From the NCBI RefSeq assembly GCF_001625575.1, contig NZ_AUXV01000006.1, positions 1 to 64,000 of the forward strand: 64,000 bases of DNA. Reading direction: 5' to 3'. Every line of letters begins with the position of its first letter. Position 1 is the stretch's first letter. A model generated the notes under the pieces. That model was not told where the DNA came from, ran no database searches, and was given only the letters and a program-made list of their open reading frames with translations. Origin of the DNA: Pseudoalteromonas luteoviolacea S2607. Its GTDB lineage: Bacteria; Pseudomonadota; Gammaproteobacteria; Enterobacterales; Alteromonadaceae. Positions 27,168 to 36,279 of the stretch are shown piece after piece. The position numbers were made by a program, and so were the translations under genes.

Positions 27168-29575
27168 TGTGGGTTTTGAGAACGATGGCTCAGGTGCAAG
27201 GCCATTTTGAATACTAATTGTTCAAGATCTTGATATGCTTGTACGGCTTCTTGAGATTCTGTGTTGGTATCCGTGAGCAAGACATAACCGGTATTATTGT
27301 AGTAATCAGCAAACAAGAGAGATTTAGACGCACTTCCTTGGCCACGATGGTAAGACTTTTGATTGTCTACTCGCCAAAAATAATTGGCCATAGGTAATTG
27401 AGCCGCTTCGTTTTGTGCCAGTCGCATTTTCAGATAATGACTGAGGTCATTGGCTGTTGAGACAAGCTTACCTTTCACGGACTCTGCCTTTTGAGTTGGT
27501 TGCCAATAAGTGTTATGCATATTGAGTGGCTCGAACACGTAGCGTTGAGTCAATGTAGCAATGCTCTCTTGATGACTTTGTTCTAAAACAAAAGTGGCCA
27601 ATTCAACACCGACATGTGAATATGTGGATAACTCCCCGGGTGTCACGCCATAGTGAGTTGAGAAGTTTTTTAGATGATATAACTTGCCTGCTGAAGTCAA
27701 ATAAGCCTGTAAAAACTCTTCGCGTGTCACTGGCGTATTAGTACAAGGCAATAATAATTGCCGTGACTGCCCAGTGTCTGATGCTGAGCAGCTAAGCACT
27801 GTGGGATTATCGATAATGCCGCTGCGGTGCTTAAGCAATTGGCTAAGGGTTAGTTCAGAGTTATTTTCCTCAGGGTAATCTATTGAGAAGGGCAGCAGTG
27901 GGTAGATTGATTCATCTAAATCTAGGCGTTTTTCTAAACTGGCCGTGGCAATGGTGGCGCCAATAAATATTTCGTCCAAAGAAGCAAGATAAAATGGAGT
28001 ATCAGCATCAATTGGCTGCTGATTATTGGTTGTGAACCCCTGACTGTAGATTGATTGGCCGTGTGCGATAATATTGACTGCAATGTTTGGAATATTACCT
28101 TGCGATTGCAGCGCAAAAACTTGGTTTTCAAAACCCTGAATGTCCATCACATTATTGGGTGACTTTTGAAGTTTGTTTAGGACGAAGTCATAGGTTTCGA
28201 ATCGCTGTGCTTCGAGGTCATGTCGGCTAAATGCGGGTACTTGATGATCGGGTATTAAGCCAATATGTTCAAAAGCATCCCCTTGCGCATTGCGATAGAC
28301 CTCGTTGGATAAGCTGATTCTCCAGCCGTTAGGGAGGGTGAATCGCAAAGCGTCCGACAGCGCTCCTGCGGTTTCTTCACCTACTTTAGTAACCTGCTTA
28401 AATTGATCCATAGCCATGGTAAATACTTCCGCGGCACTGACCGTAAGCTGGCTAGTCAGTAAATAAACGGGTTGAGTATAAGCAAACGGGTTAGTGGTTA
28501 ATTTTTGACGCATAGGAATGCCTCTGCCAGCTTGGTTGATTGCCTGCTTATTGAATGCCAGTACGTCGCGATCTGCAAAGTAGCTTGCGATGGCCAAAGA
28601 AATGGCGTCATCACCTCCTGTGTTATGGCGTACATCAATGATCATCGCTTCAGTGTCTTTTAAATCTGCGATTACACGGGTCATCATTTCGTGTGCAGCT
28701 TTTAGGTGTTGTTGCTCATCTGCGCTTGAGAGTGTGGCGTAGTCGTCCATATTGTTGAGCACCAATATGCCAACATTTGAGGTGGTCTTTCCCCAAATTG
28801 CGGTCGCATTGTCGCTCTGTTGAGGCTGGGTATTTAAAGTGTCAGGCGCTATGTAGTGTTGGCTTATGGCTTGTAGTTTCTTTTGATATTGAGCAAACAA
28901 GCTGGGTAAATCATTCTCTCTCCCTTGGGTACGCAGCTGATCGGCGTCTGCTTGAATGGCATCAAGTATGGGGGTGGGTTTACTGGTAAAAAATTCCTGC
29001 TGTGGCGATGAAATCGTGACGTGTATGTCTTGCAAAGGGGCCACCATTTCTGCGAGTACATCAAATAGTTCGTCATCTGACATAGTGTCCGTGATTTGAG
29101 GGCGATGAAGGTCATACTGTGCTTGCCAATCAACATCTCTGAGAGAGAAAAAAGCATAGTAATCATTAAATGCATGCCAAAAGTAATCAAATATTACGCT
29201 GGGAGCAGATGAGTCAGAAATTGTCAGCGGATGATTGCACTGAGAGGGCAGCGCATCGAGTTGTTCATAGTAATTTGGGTAAACTTGCCCCTTATTTTCC
29301 ATACGTAAACGTCTCGCTTGGGAGAGAGCAATAGAGTCTAATTGAGCGGTTTGTTCAAGGTGTGCTTGCTCTGATATTTGAAGGCATCCATAGCGATTGT
29401 ATTCATAGCGTATAACTCTGTTCATCGTGATGTTGAGTGCTTCTCCATAAGCAGGCTTTTGCCATATACCAGCTGAACGTTGTAAATCTGAGCGATGATC
29501 CTGATTATCTTGGCAGCCGCTTATAAGTAATATTGTCGCGATCAAAATGGTTGGGTACCCTGATGTCAGTGTCAT
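27164..29575 (-). CDS. S41 peptidase fused to a degenerate beta-lactamase-like domain, lipoprotein
   Basis: An 803-residue protein with lipobox LLISGC (Cys21). Residues about 130-460 form an S41 (tail-specific/tricorn-type) peptidase: MIIDVRHNTGGDDA, the nucleophile Ser in LTVSAAEVF near residue 380, and VGEETAGALSDALRFTLPNG. Residues about 490-795 follow the serine beta-lactamase/PBP-type layout, but the nucleophile box reads SLDE instead of SxxK and the second box YSH instead of YxN, so this half probably lacks hydrolase activity and may bind a ligand or peptidoglycan. Likely anchored in the envelope. Stand-alone gene. Confidence 0.82.
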   Translation of the reverse strand: MTLTSGYPTILIATILLISGCQDNQDHRSDLQRSAGIWQKPAYGEALNITMNRVIRYEYNRYGCLQISEQAHLEQTAQLDSIALSQARRLRMENKGQVYPNYYEQLDALPSQCNHPLTISDSSAPSVIFDYFWHAFNDYYAFFSLRDVDWQAQYDLHRPQITDTMSDDELFDVLAEMVAPLQDIHVTISSPQQEFFTSKPTPILDAIQADADQLRTQGRENDLPSLFAQYQKKLQAISQHYIAPDTLNTQPQQSDNATAIWGKTTSNVGILVLNNMDDYATLSSADEQQHLKAAHEMMTRVIADLKDTEAMIIDVRHNTGGDDAISLAIASYFADRDVLAFNKQAINQAGRGIPMRQKLTTNPFAYTQPVYLLTSQLTVSAAEVFTMAMDQFKQVTKVGEETAGALSDALRFTLPNGWRISLSNEVYRNAQGDAFEHIGLIPDHQVPAFSRHDLEAQRFETYDFVLNKLQKSPNNVMDIQGFENQVFALQSQGNIPNIAVNIIAHGQSIYSQGFTTNNQQPIDADTPFYLASLDEIFIGATIATASLEKRLDLDESIYPLLPFSIDYPEENNSELTLSQLLKHRSGIIDNPTVLSCSASDTGQSRQLLLPCTNTPVTREEFLQAYLTSAGKLYHLKNFSTHYGVTPGELSTYSHVGVELATFVLEQSHQESIATLTQRYVFEPLNMHNTYWQPTQKAESVKGKLVSTANDLSHYLKMRLAQNEAAQLPMANYFWRVDNQKSYHRGQGSASKSLLFADYYNNTGYVLLTDTNTESQEAVQAYQDLEQLVFKMALHLSHRSQNPH

Positions 29576-29769
29576 GAGAAACAGTCCCTTGTTATTGTGG
29601 ATGTTGTGTTTGTAAAAGAGACAATGAGTCTACAAAGAGTTGTTTTTGAGTGCTGTTAGGGAGTTGGCAAAAAGCGTCAGTAATTGTTGTAAAGCTGCTA
29701 CATTTTTAAACAGTCTGCAGTGAACTTTAACGCTACGCTGTAATACACTTAAGTTTAATAAGGACAGTT

Positions 29770-30267
29770 GTGATGAAGTTTGAAAACTTTGCTGCGAAAT
29801 ACTTCGCCATGAGCGATGACGTTTGGGCTCGTCACGCTAACCCTTGGAGTGTATGGACAAGATATAGTTGTTTACCATTACTGCTCGCATGCTTGTGGTG
29901 GCGAGACGCACTACAGGGCTGGTTTTGGCCCTTATTAGTGGTATTAGTATTATGGGTTTGGTTTAACCCTAGGTGCTTTAAAAAGCCGTTAACGACTGAA
30001 AATTGGGCATCGCAAAGTGTACTCGGGGAGCGAATACTGCTCTATCAGCGAGATAAAGTCGCAGCTCACCATACTCCCGTGCTTACTGTCATTACTAGCC
30101 TATTAACTATTTTCACTGCTTTGTGTGTTTCGGGACTCTTTTTTCATGAACCCATAAGTACATGCATGGGCGCGTTGGGGTTAACTCTGACAAAAACTTG
30201 GTTTCTTGACAGAATGGTATGGATATATCGTGAAACAACATCTCAACCCCTCTCAGCCCACACTTAA
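29770..30267 (+). CDS. DUF6653 family membrane protein
   Basis: A 165-residue protein with an N-terminal amphipathic part containing WARHANPWSVWTRYS, the hallmark of the DUF6653 family, then about four hydrophobic segments (residues 34-50, 52-66, 103-122 and 128-142). The middle part holds a conserved cytosolic-looking stretch NPRCFKKP...ENWASQSVLGER. Function unknown. It converges on the rhodanese gene with a 4-bp stop overlap. Confidence 0.75.
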   Translation: MMKFENFAAKYFAMSDDVWARHANPWSVWTRYSCLPLLLACLWWRDALQGWFWPLLVVLVLWVWFNPRCFKKPLTTENWASQSVLGERILLYQRDKVAAHHTPVLTVITSLLTIFTALCVSGLFFHEPISTCMGALGLTLTKTWFLDRMVWIYRETTSQPLSAHT

Positions 30268-30614
30268 TTGTCGAATACATCACACACTGAGGCAACAGGT
30301 GCATCGATGACAGTAATGTTTTTATAGCCAATACGGTGTAGCTGCTCTGCGGCTAACACCGCTCTGCCGCCCATTGCACAATGAAGATAAATAGCGCTGC
30401 CTAAGTCAGGTGCTTTTTGTGGCAGGATAAACTCTAACATGCCTCTGGGTATATTGATTGCCCCTTTGGGAGCTTGTTTTTGATGCTCAATGGGTTCACG
30501 TACGTCAACCAGCAGGGCCTGATTGCCCATCATTTCATGCTGCGCTTGATAAACATCCAAGCAACGTATGGTTTTTTTAACAGATTGAATTAAAGATTGT
30601 GTTGCAGTCAGCAC
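30264..30614 (-). CDS. Single-domain rhodanese
   Basis: A 116-residue rhodanese-like sulfurtransferase. LLVDVREPIEHQK starts the fold, GAINIPRGMLEF follows, and the active-site loop is HCAMGGRA with the persulfide-forming Cys. It would carry or transfer sulfane sulfur. The start read is GTG with GGAAC upstream. The gene is divergent from the ArsR-type regulator and its promoter region is the same palindromic operator, so it is almost certainly part of that regulon. Confidence 0.88.
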   Translation of the reverse strand: MLTATQSLIQSVKKTIRCLDVYQAQHEMMGNQALLVDVREPIEHQKQAPKGAINIPRGMLEFILPQKAPDLGSAIYLHCAMGGRAVLAAEQLHRIGYKNITVIDAPVASVCDVFDN

Positions 30615-30635
30615 TTTAAATGTTCCGATATTTAT

Positions 30636-30667
30636 ATTAGATACATCTAATATTAGACATTTCTAAT
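30636..30667. promoter_or_regulatory. Double palindromic operator of the ArsR-type regulator
   Basis: Two abutting 16-bp palindromes, ATTAGATACATCTAAT (30636-30651) and ATTAGACATTTCTAAT (30652-30667), sharing the half-site ATTAGA. They lie between the divergent rhodanese and regulator genes, and the second one covers the -35 of the regulator promoter. The layout fits two repressor dimers bound side by side. Confidence 0.85.
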
Positions 30668-30682
30668 GTAAATATCTATACT
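30654..30682 (+). promoter_or_regulatory. Promoter of the arsR-RND operon
   Basis: TAGACA (30654-30659), 17-nt spacer, TATACT (30677-30682), each a 5-of-6 match to the sigma70 consensus. The -35 is inside the second operator palindrome, so bound repressor would block polymerase. Confidence 0.75.
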
Positions 30683-30713
30683 CGCGTCCATATTAGTCAC
30701 TAAGAGTATTCAA

Positions 30714-31010
30714 ATGACCCCGCAAGACATGGCAAGCAATGCGACCAAAGCTGAAGCGCTATTGAAAATTATGGCCAACAAAAATCGCTTGATGATCTTA
30801 TGTTGTTTACAACAGTCAGAAATGAGTGTGACTGAGTTGAATACGCAAATCCCCCTAGCGCAATCAGCGTTATCACAACACTTAGCTGGGCTCAGAAAGG
30901 CTGAAGTAGTCGCAACGCGACGTGAAGGTCAGACAATTTACTATCGAGTGGTTGATGAAAATGTCGCAGCAATGCTTGAAAAATTGTACGAGTTGTTTTG
31001 CCAAGCTTAA
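30714..31010 (+). CDS. ArsR/SmtB-family repressor, BigR/SqrR-like thiol sensor
   Basis: A 98-residue winged-helix repressor (recognition helix in PLAQSALSQHLAGLRKAEVV, wing in RREGQTIYYRV). It lacks the metal ligands of ArsR and SmtB but has Cys30/Cys31 in helix 2 (MILCCL) and Cys96 in the last helix (LYELFCQA), the positions used by BigR, SqrR and YgaV to form a di- or tetrasulfide bridge on exposure to sulfane sulfur. With the divergent rhodanese and the operator in between, it is best read as a persulfide-responsive repressor of the rhodanese and of the downstream pump. Confidence 0.85.
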   Translation: MTPQDMASNATKAEALLKIMANKNRLMILCCLQQSEMSVTELNTQIPLAQSALSQHLAGLRKAEVVATRREGQTIYYRVVDENVAAMLEKLYELFCQA

Positions 31011-31023
31011 TCTGTGAGGGACA

Positions 31024-34000
31024 GTGATGTTTGTATCCGTTAGTCGGCGTGTCTTGTTAAGCACAGTGCCGCTTTATATTTTACTTGCCAGTTTTATGCT
31101 GGGGTTATTCGCACTGCAATACACAGCCCGAGAAGAAGAGCCGCAGATCGTCGTACCTATTTTAGATGTTCATGTAGAAGTGCCTAATGTTGATGCGCCT
31201 GAGGTAACCAGACTTGTGACTGAGCCATTGGAAAAGTTGCTGATGCAAATTCCAGGTGTAGAGCATGTGTACTCCACCACTGTTACAGGTAAAACAAGGG
31301 TAACATTACGTTTTGAAGTTGGAGAAGACAGAGAACGCGCTATTCTGAATACTTATACCAAGCTGTATGCCAATGAAGATAGCAAGGCAAATGTCGTGTC
31401 AAATTGGCAAATCAAGCCTATTGAAGTGGACGATGTCGCTATTCTCATGTTGGGTATCTTCAGTGAAAACCCAGCACGCTATAGTGATTATGAGTTGACG
31501 CGCATCGCACAGGAGGTATCAACTCAGCTTCAAACCATCACCAACACCAATGAAGTTAAAGTATTGGCAGGTCGCACACGGCAAGTACAAATTGAATTGG
31601 ACGCTACAGCATTGGCCGCGCATCACACCACGCCATTAGATGTGTTCAATGCGATTCAGTACGCCAATCAATTGCAACAAGTGGGAGCATTTGTTGCGGG
31701 TAAAACTCAGTGGCAATTACAAACGGGTGATGTGCTACGCAGCGAAGATGAGCTTAAAAAGCTTGTGGTCAATGTAATCAATGGAAAACAGATTTATCTT
31801 ACGGATGTAGCAACGGTTAAAGATGGTCCGAGTGAACCCGCTCGATATCAATGGTTGTCACAAAGTAGAAGTGGTGAAAATCAGCCTATGGTGACTATCA
31901 GTGTCGCAAAGCAACAAGGCAGCAATGCGGTCACCGTATCACAACAAGTCTTGGCAAGAATGGCACAGCTCGAATCGCACTTATTACCGGAAGGCGTGAG
32001 CTATAAAGTCTTGCGGAATTATGGCCAAACTGCCGATGAAAAAGTGGATAATCTCACAGCCAGTTTAGCATTTGCAGTGCTCAGTGTGATCATTTTTGTT
32101 GGTGTGTTTTTGGGTTGGCGCCCTGCGATCGTTGTGGGATTGGCAATTCCGATTTGCTATGGCATTACGCTGACTATCGGATACTTTTTTGGGTATACCA
32201 TTAATAGAGTGACGTTGTTTGCACTGATTTTAGCACTGGGTCTGCTGGTTGATGACCCGATCACAGGGATGGATAATATTACCCGATTTGTTAGTCGCAG
32301 AGGAAACAAACCGAGGGTCGTGACTCTGGCTATGCTAGAGGTAAAAACACCGTTGTTGATCTCTACTTTAACGATTGTTGTAGCGTTTATTCCACTTGGG
32401 TTTATTACGGGCATGATGGGGCCGTATATGGCACCTATGGCATTTAATATCCCCTTGAGTGTCGTGGTATCCACATTAGTTGCGCTTTTTGTTACTCCTT
32501 GGTTGGCGATGAAGCTACTCAGTGGCGCGGGACCCGCAGAAGAGTTGGTTACAAAGGTTGATACGAGCACCTACCGCCGTATGTTGACTGTGTTATTAAC
32601 CAACCCTCGACAAGCGAAGTGGCTTTTATGGCTGGTACTTGGTGCTTTTATAATCAGTGTCAGCCTACCGCTGATGCGCGCAGTACCTCTAAAGCTCTTA
32701 CCTTTTGATAACAAAAATGAGGTGCAGGTACTGATTGACTTGCCAGAGGGGAGTAGCCTCGAACACACAGCAAGTATTGTACAAAAAGTGCAAAATAAAC
32801 TCTGGCAGTTACCGGAGGTCAGCTCCGTTGCTACGTATGTGGGGTCACCATCGAGCATGGACTTTAATGGATTGGTACGGGGTTATTACCAACGCCATGG
32901 CAGCCATTTAGCGGATATTCGAGTCTTGCTGATTGATAAAAGCCTCCGAGAACATCAATCTCATGCCGTGGTGTTACGAATGAGAGCTGTACTTGCTGAT
33001 GCGATACAAGAAGGGGTCCATATTAAAGTGGTGGAAGTACCACCTGGGCCCCCTGTGATGTCTACCTTAGTTGCTGAAGTGTATAAAGAAGATATTTTTG
33101 CCGACAAGTCTTTACAGCAACAAGCTGCAAGGGCGCTAGCTCAGCGCTTGCGCCAAGAAGCCCATGTGATAGATGTAGATACGAGTATTGCTGCACCATC
33201 TCACGTACATCGTTTTGTCTTGGATAAACGCAAAGCTGCATTGTCAGGTATTGGTACGCAGGATGTGAACCACACTCTCCAGATAGCCAGCGCGGGTGTT
33301 GAGGCCGGTTTGTTGCATGTGCCTTATGAAGCTGAGCCATTAATGATGAAACTACAGATGTCTTATGCCGATCGCAATCGCTGGTCTGAATTGAACGCAC
33401 TCCAAGTACGTGGGCGCTATGAGCTGGCTAAGACATCGGCGAACAGTGCATTAGCAGAAGCGGCTCGCCCTCTGGTACCCATTTATGAGCTCGGGCAGTG
33501 GCAACAAAGCGCTGCACAACAACCCATATATAGGAAAGATTTAGCTGAAGTGATTTACGTCACTGCTGAATTGAATGGTCGAGTACCTGCTGCTGTCATT
33601 GCAGATGTTGTGAGCGATGAAGGAAAGGCCCAAACTCAGACCAAAGCTTGGTTTGAACGCACATTTTTAAGTAGTGGCGCAGGCATTGAATGGCATATGC
33701 CAAAAGGCACCTCTTACACCTTCTCGGGTGAAGGTGAGTGGCGTATAACTGTGGATGTGTTTCGAGACATGGGGATTGCATTTGCTTTTGCCCTTGGTGC
33801 AATCTTTTTGATTTTACGTTTGCAGACTGATTCGAGCGCGTTGGCAGGGATTATTATGTCTTCCATCCCACTGACTATGGTTGGCATCATGCCGGGTTTT
33901 TGGCTGTTGAATCAATTTGGCGAGCGCAGTATTGCAGATGCACCAGACCCTGTATTGTTTAGCGCAACGGCCATGATAGGTATGATAGCGCTAGCAGGCA

Positions 34001-34308
34001 TTGTGGTGAGAAATAGCCTGATCTTAATTGAGTTTGTCAATCAATTAAGGGCGCAAGGGGTTGCGATTAAAGAGGCACTATTCCGTGCTGGAGAGGTGAG
34101 AATGAGGCCAGTGTTACTGGCTGCTGGAACCACAATGCTGGGTAATATTGTTATTATATTCGATCCCGTATTTAGTGGCTTAGCACTGGCGATTATTTTT
34201 GGCACCTTGGCATCGACACTATTATCTCTGGTGGTAGTGCCGGTTGTATATTACTTGGTGTTTAACGACGAAGCTAAAGAGGAGAGTAAGCATGCCGATG
34301 GTTCATAA
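31024..34308 (+). CDS. RND efflux transporter permease subunit
   Basis: A 1094-residue inner-membrane RND pump with the usual plan: TM1, a large periplasmic loop, TM2-6, a second loop, TM8-12. The proton-relay aspartates are Asp410-Asp411 in TM4 (GLLVDDP), although the usual VDDAIV sequence is changed to VDDPITGMDN. It resembles the less-studied AcrB-like branch rather than the metal pumps. It starts 13 bp after the regulator and overlaps the adaptor, so the three form one operon; no outer-membrane factor is encoded here. Substrate unknown; the regulator suggests a sulfur-linked or electrophilic compound. Confidence 0.92.
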   Translation: MMFVSVSRRVLLSTVPLYILLASFMLGLFALQYTAREEEPQIVVPILDVHVEVPNVDAPEVTRLVTEPLEKLLMQIPGVEHVYSTTVTGKTRVTLRFEVGEDRERAILNTYTKLYANEDSKANVVSNWQIKPIEVDDVAILMLGIFSENPARYSDYELTRIAQEVSTQLQTITNTNEVKVLAGRTRQVQIELDATALAAHHTTPLDVFNAIQYANQLQQVGAFVAGKTQWQLQTGDVLRSEDELKKLVVNVINGKQIYLTDVATVKDGPSEPARYQWLSQSRSGENQPMVTISVAKQQGSNAVTVSQQVLARMAQLESHLLPEGVSYKVLRNYGQTADEKVDNLTASLAFAVLSVIIFVGVFLGWRPAIVVGLAIPICYGITLTIGYFFGYTINRVTLFALILALGLLVDDPITGMDNITRFVSRRGNKPRVVTLAMLEVKTPLLISTLTIVVAFIPLGFITGMMGPYMAPMAFNIPLSVVVSTLVALFVTPWLAMKLLSGAGPAEELVTKVDTSTYRRMLTVLLTNPRQAKWLLWLVLGAFIISVSLPLMRAVPLKLLPFDNKNEVQVLIDLPEGSSLEHTASIVQKVQNKLWQLPEVSSVATYVGSPSSMDFNGLVRGYYQRHGSHLADIRVLLIDKSLREHQSHAVVLRMRAVLADAIQEGVHIKVVEVPPGPPVMSTLVAEVYKEDIFADKSLQQQAARALAQRLRQEAHVIDVDTSIAAPSHVHRFVLDKRKAALSGIGTQDVNHTLQIASAGVEAGLLHVPYEAEPLMMKLQMSYADRNRWSELNALQVRGRYELAKTSANSALAEAARPLVPIYELGQWQQSAAQQPIYRKDLAEVIYVTAELNGRVPAAVIADVVSDEGKAQTQTKAWFERTFLSSGAGIEWHMPKGTSYTFSGEGEWRITVDVFRDMGIAFAFALGAIFLILRLQTDSSALAGIIMSSIPLTMVGIMPGFWLLNQFGERSIADAPDPVLFSATAMIGMIALAGIVVRNSLILIEFVNQLRAQGVAIKEALFRAGEVRMRPVLLAAGTTMLGNIVIIFDPVFSGLALAIIFGTLASTLLSLVVVPVVYYLVFNDEAKEESKHADGS

Positions 34309-35335
34309 AAAAGTGGTGGCCATTGTCGCAATGTGCACTTTGATTTTAACTCTCGCGATTTTTACAGGCGCCTTTGAGGAGAAACTTAGCCCCATAAATT
34401 TGCACCCTTCCCAATTGCACACGGGGGAGCGTTATTTGGTCACAGCGCAAGCAATTGAACTGCAAAATACGATTAGTGCCAACGTCTCTGCACAAGAAAA
34501 CACGCGTGTTGCGAGTCGTATTTTGGCACAGATTAAAACCATAGAAGTGCGCGCAGGGCAAGCTGTTAAGCAAGGTGACGTTATTGCAACCTTAGCGGAT
34601 GAGCAGCTACAAGCCACTGTTAAACAAGTTAGCGCACAAAGTGAAGCAAATGAGGTGCAATTAGCGCAAGCGCAAAAGCAATTAAACCGAGTAAGCGCTT
34701 TATTGGATCGGGGTTTGGTAGCCAGAGATCAGGTGGATAGTTGGCAAAGTAATGTGGATGAACTAAGCGCAAAGCGTACGGCATTAATGGAGCAGCTTAA
34801 GGGTGCACAGGTCGCGTTGGGTTATACGCAAATCGTGGCACCCATTTCCGGTGTAGTGGTAGAGCGTTTGGTTGAGCCGGGCGACATGGTTACACCTGGT
34901 ACACCTGTATTAGACTTGTTTAACCCTGCAAGTTTGCAAATATCGGCATCTGTTGGGGCCAGCTTGGTTGGAAAACTACAAGTGGGGGCCAATTTGTTAG
35001 TAAGGATAGGTGCATCAGAACGTACCTTGAGTGGCAAAATTAGTGAGATAGTACCTGTGGCAGATAATTTAGCGAGGCAATTTTTAATCAAGCTAGATGT
35101 AGTGACGCCTAAGGGTATCAAGCCAGGCATGTATGCTGAAGTTTACTTACCAGCGCAACGAGTAAAAAGGGTGCTGATCCCTCGCAAGTTGGTGAAACGT
35201 GCAGGACAACTCACTATGGTTGATGTGGTTGAGAGTGGTGTGAAGTCTCGCAGGTTAATACGTTTAGGTTCAATCTATGATGAAAAAGTCATGGTGATAT
35301 CGGGATTGAGTGACGGTGAGATACTGGCTATTTAA
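34292..35335 (+). CDS. RND periplasmic adaptor subunit (membrane fusion protein)
   Basis: 347 residues from the ATG at 34292, which has AGGAGAG upstream; a longer frame runs back inside the permease gene. N-terminal membrane anchor (residues about 8-24), then biotinyl-lipoyl half-motif ASRILAQIKTIEVRAGQAVKQGDVIATL, an alpha-hairpin (about 100-160), the second lipoyl half IVAPISGVVVERLVEPGDMV, and a beta-barrel. It links the pump to an outer-membrane channel. The permease-before-adaptor order is the reverse of acrAB. Confidence 0.9.
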   Translation: MPMVHKKVVAIVAMCTLILTLAIFTGAFEEKLSPINLHPSQLHTGERYLVTAQAIELQNTISANVSAQENTRVASRILAQIKTIEVRAGQAVKQGDVIATLADEQLQATVKQVSAQSEANEVQLAQAQKQLNRVSALLDRGLVARDQVDSWQSNVDELSAKRTALMEQLKGAQVALGYTQIVAPISGVVVERLVEPGDMVTPGTPVLDLFNPASLQISASVGASLVGKLQVGANLLVRIGASERTLSGKISEIVPVADNLARQFLIKLDVVTPKGIKPGMYAEVYLPAQRVKRVLIPRKLVKRAGQLTMVDVVESGVKSRRLIRLGSIYDEKVMVISGLSDGEILAI

Positions 35336-35360
35336 GCCAATATCTCATTTGGGTTTCATA

Positions 35361-36038
35361 TCAAATGAAAGACGCAATTTCTTCAAGTGGTTTTTTAACT
35401 AATGCGTGCTCTGGTACTGTTGCATCTTCGGCAGGGTATCCCGCTATCAACAACATATAAGGACGTTCATTATCTTTGTCGCGCTGACAAATTTCGGTTA
35501 AAAAGCTCATTGGTTTGGGAGTATGCGTAAGAGTTGCTAATCCCGCGTTGTGTAAAGATTGAATTAAAAATCCTGTGGCGATACCAACTGATTCATGCAC
35601 GTAATAGTTGGTATTTTTGTCCTCGGTATGGATCCCGCCTTTTTTCTGAGTAAAAATAGCGATCAACCAAGGTGCGTGCTCTAAATAAGGCTTTTCAGCA
35701 TCAGTGCCAAGCGGTTTCAGCGCATCTAACCATTCATCACCAGCACGGCCTTCATAAAATGAACGCTCTAATTGCTCCGCGGCCTCTCTAATTTGCTTCT
35801 TCACTTCGCTGCTGTGGATCGCGACAAAATGCCAAGGCTGGTGGTTTGCGCCACTCGGTGCTAAGCCGGCAGTTTTAATACAGGCTTCAATAATCTCTTT
35901 AGGGACTGGTCTGTCGCTGAAACTACGGATCGTATGGCGTCGCTTCATCAGTGCTAAGTTGTCATCGGCGCGCTGTTGCATTTCCTCGGGGGTATATTCA
36001 ACAAAATCTGTCAAAGGGATATTGTCATGGGCTTTCAT
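35361..36038 (-). CDS. Nitroreductase-fold flavoprotein, iodotyrosine-deiodinase-like
   Basis: A 225-residue FMN protein of the nitroreductase superfamily (RRHTIRSFSDRPV FMN-phosphate segment, APSGANHQPWHF). The insertion that covers the substrate in iodotyrosine deiodinase is present, with Glu91, Tyr95 and Lys116 in the Glu-x3-Tyr-x20-Lys spacing that binds the halotyrosine zwitterion in animal and bacterial IYD. It may therefore dehalogenate bromo- or iodotyrosines, which are common in the sea. Monocistronic; no signal peptide. Confidence 0.85.
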   Translation of the reverse strand: MKAHDNIPLTDFVEYTPEEMQQRADDNLALMKRRHTIRSFSDRPVPKEIIEACIKTAGLAPSGANHQPWHFVAIHSSEVKKQIREAAEQLERSFYEGRAGDEWLDALKPLGTDAEKPYLEHAPWLIAIFTQKKGGIHTEDKNTNYYVHESVGIATGFLIQSLHNAGLATLTHTPKPMSFLTEICQRDKDNERPYMLLIAGYPAEDATVPEHALVKKPLEEIASFI

Positions 36039-36279
36039 GGTTGTGATTCCTAGTTACTTGCATAGCGCTTTTTATAACTTGTGATTATAAAGCTTTCAAC
36101 TTTTACGGCGTTTTTATTAACATTTGTTGGTAGAAATAGTGGCAAAATAACTTTACTCATGTATTTGGAACACGCCACATGATAAATCGGATGTATAGTC
36201 AGTATGAATAGATAACATTCTGTTTTTACGTGTTTTCATCATACTATTAGGGCAATCAGAGCGTTTTAAGGAGTGTACT

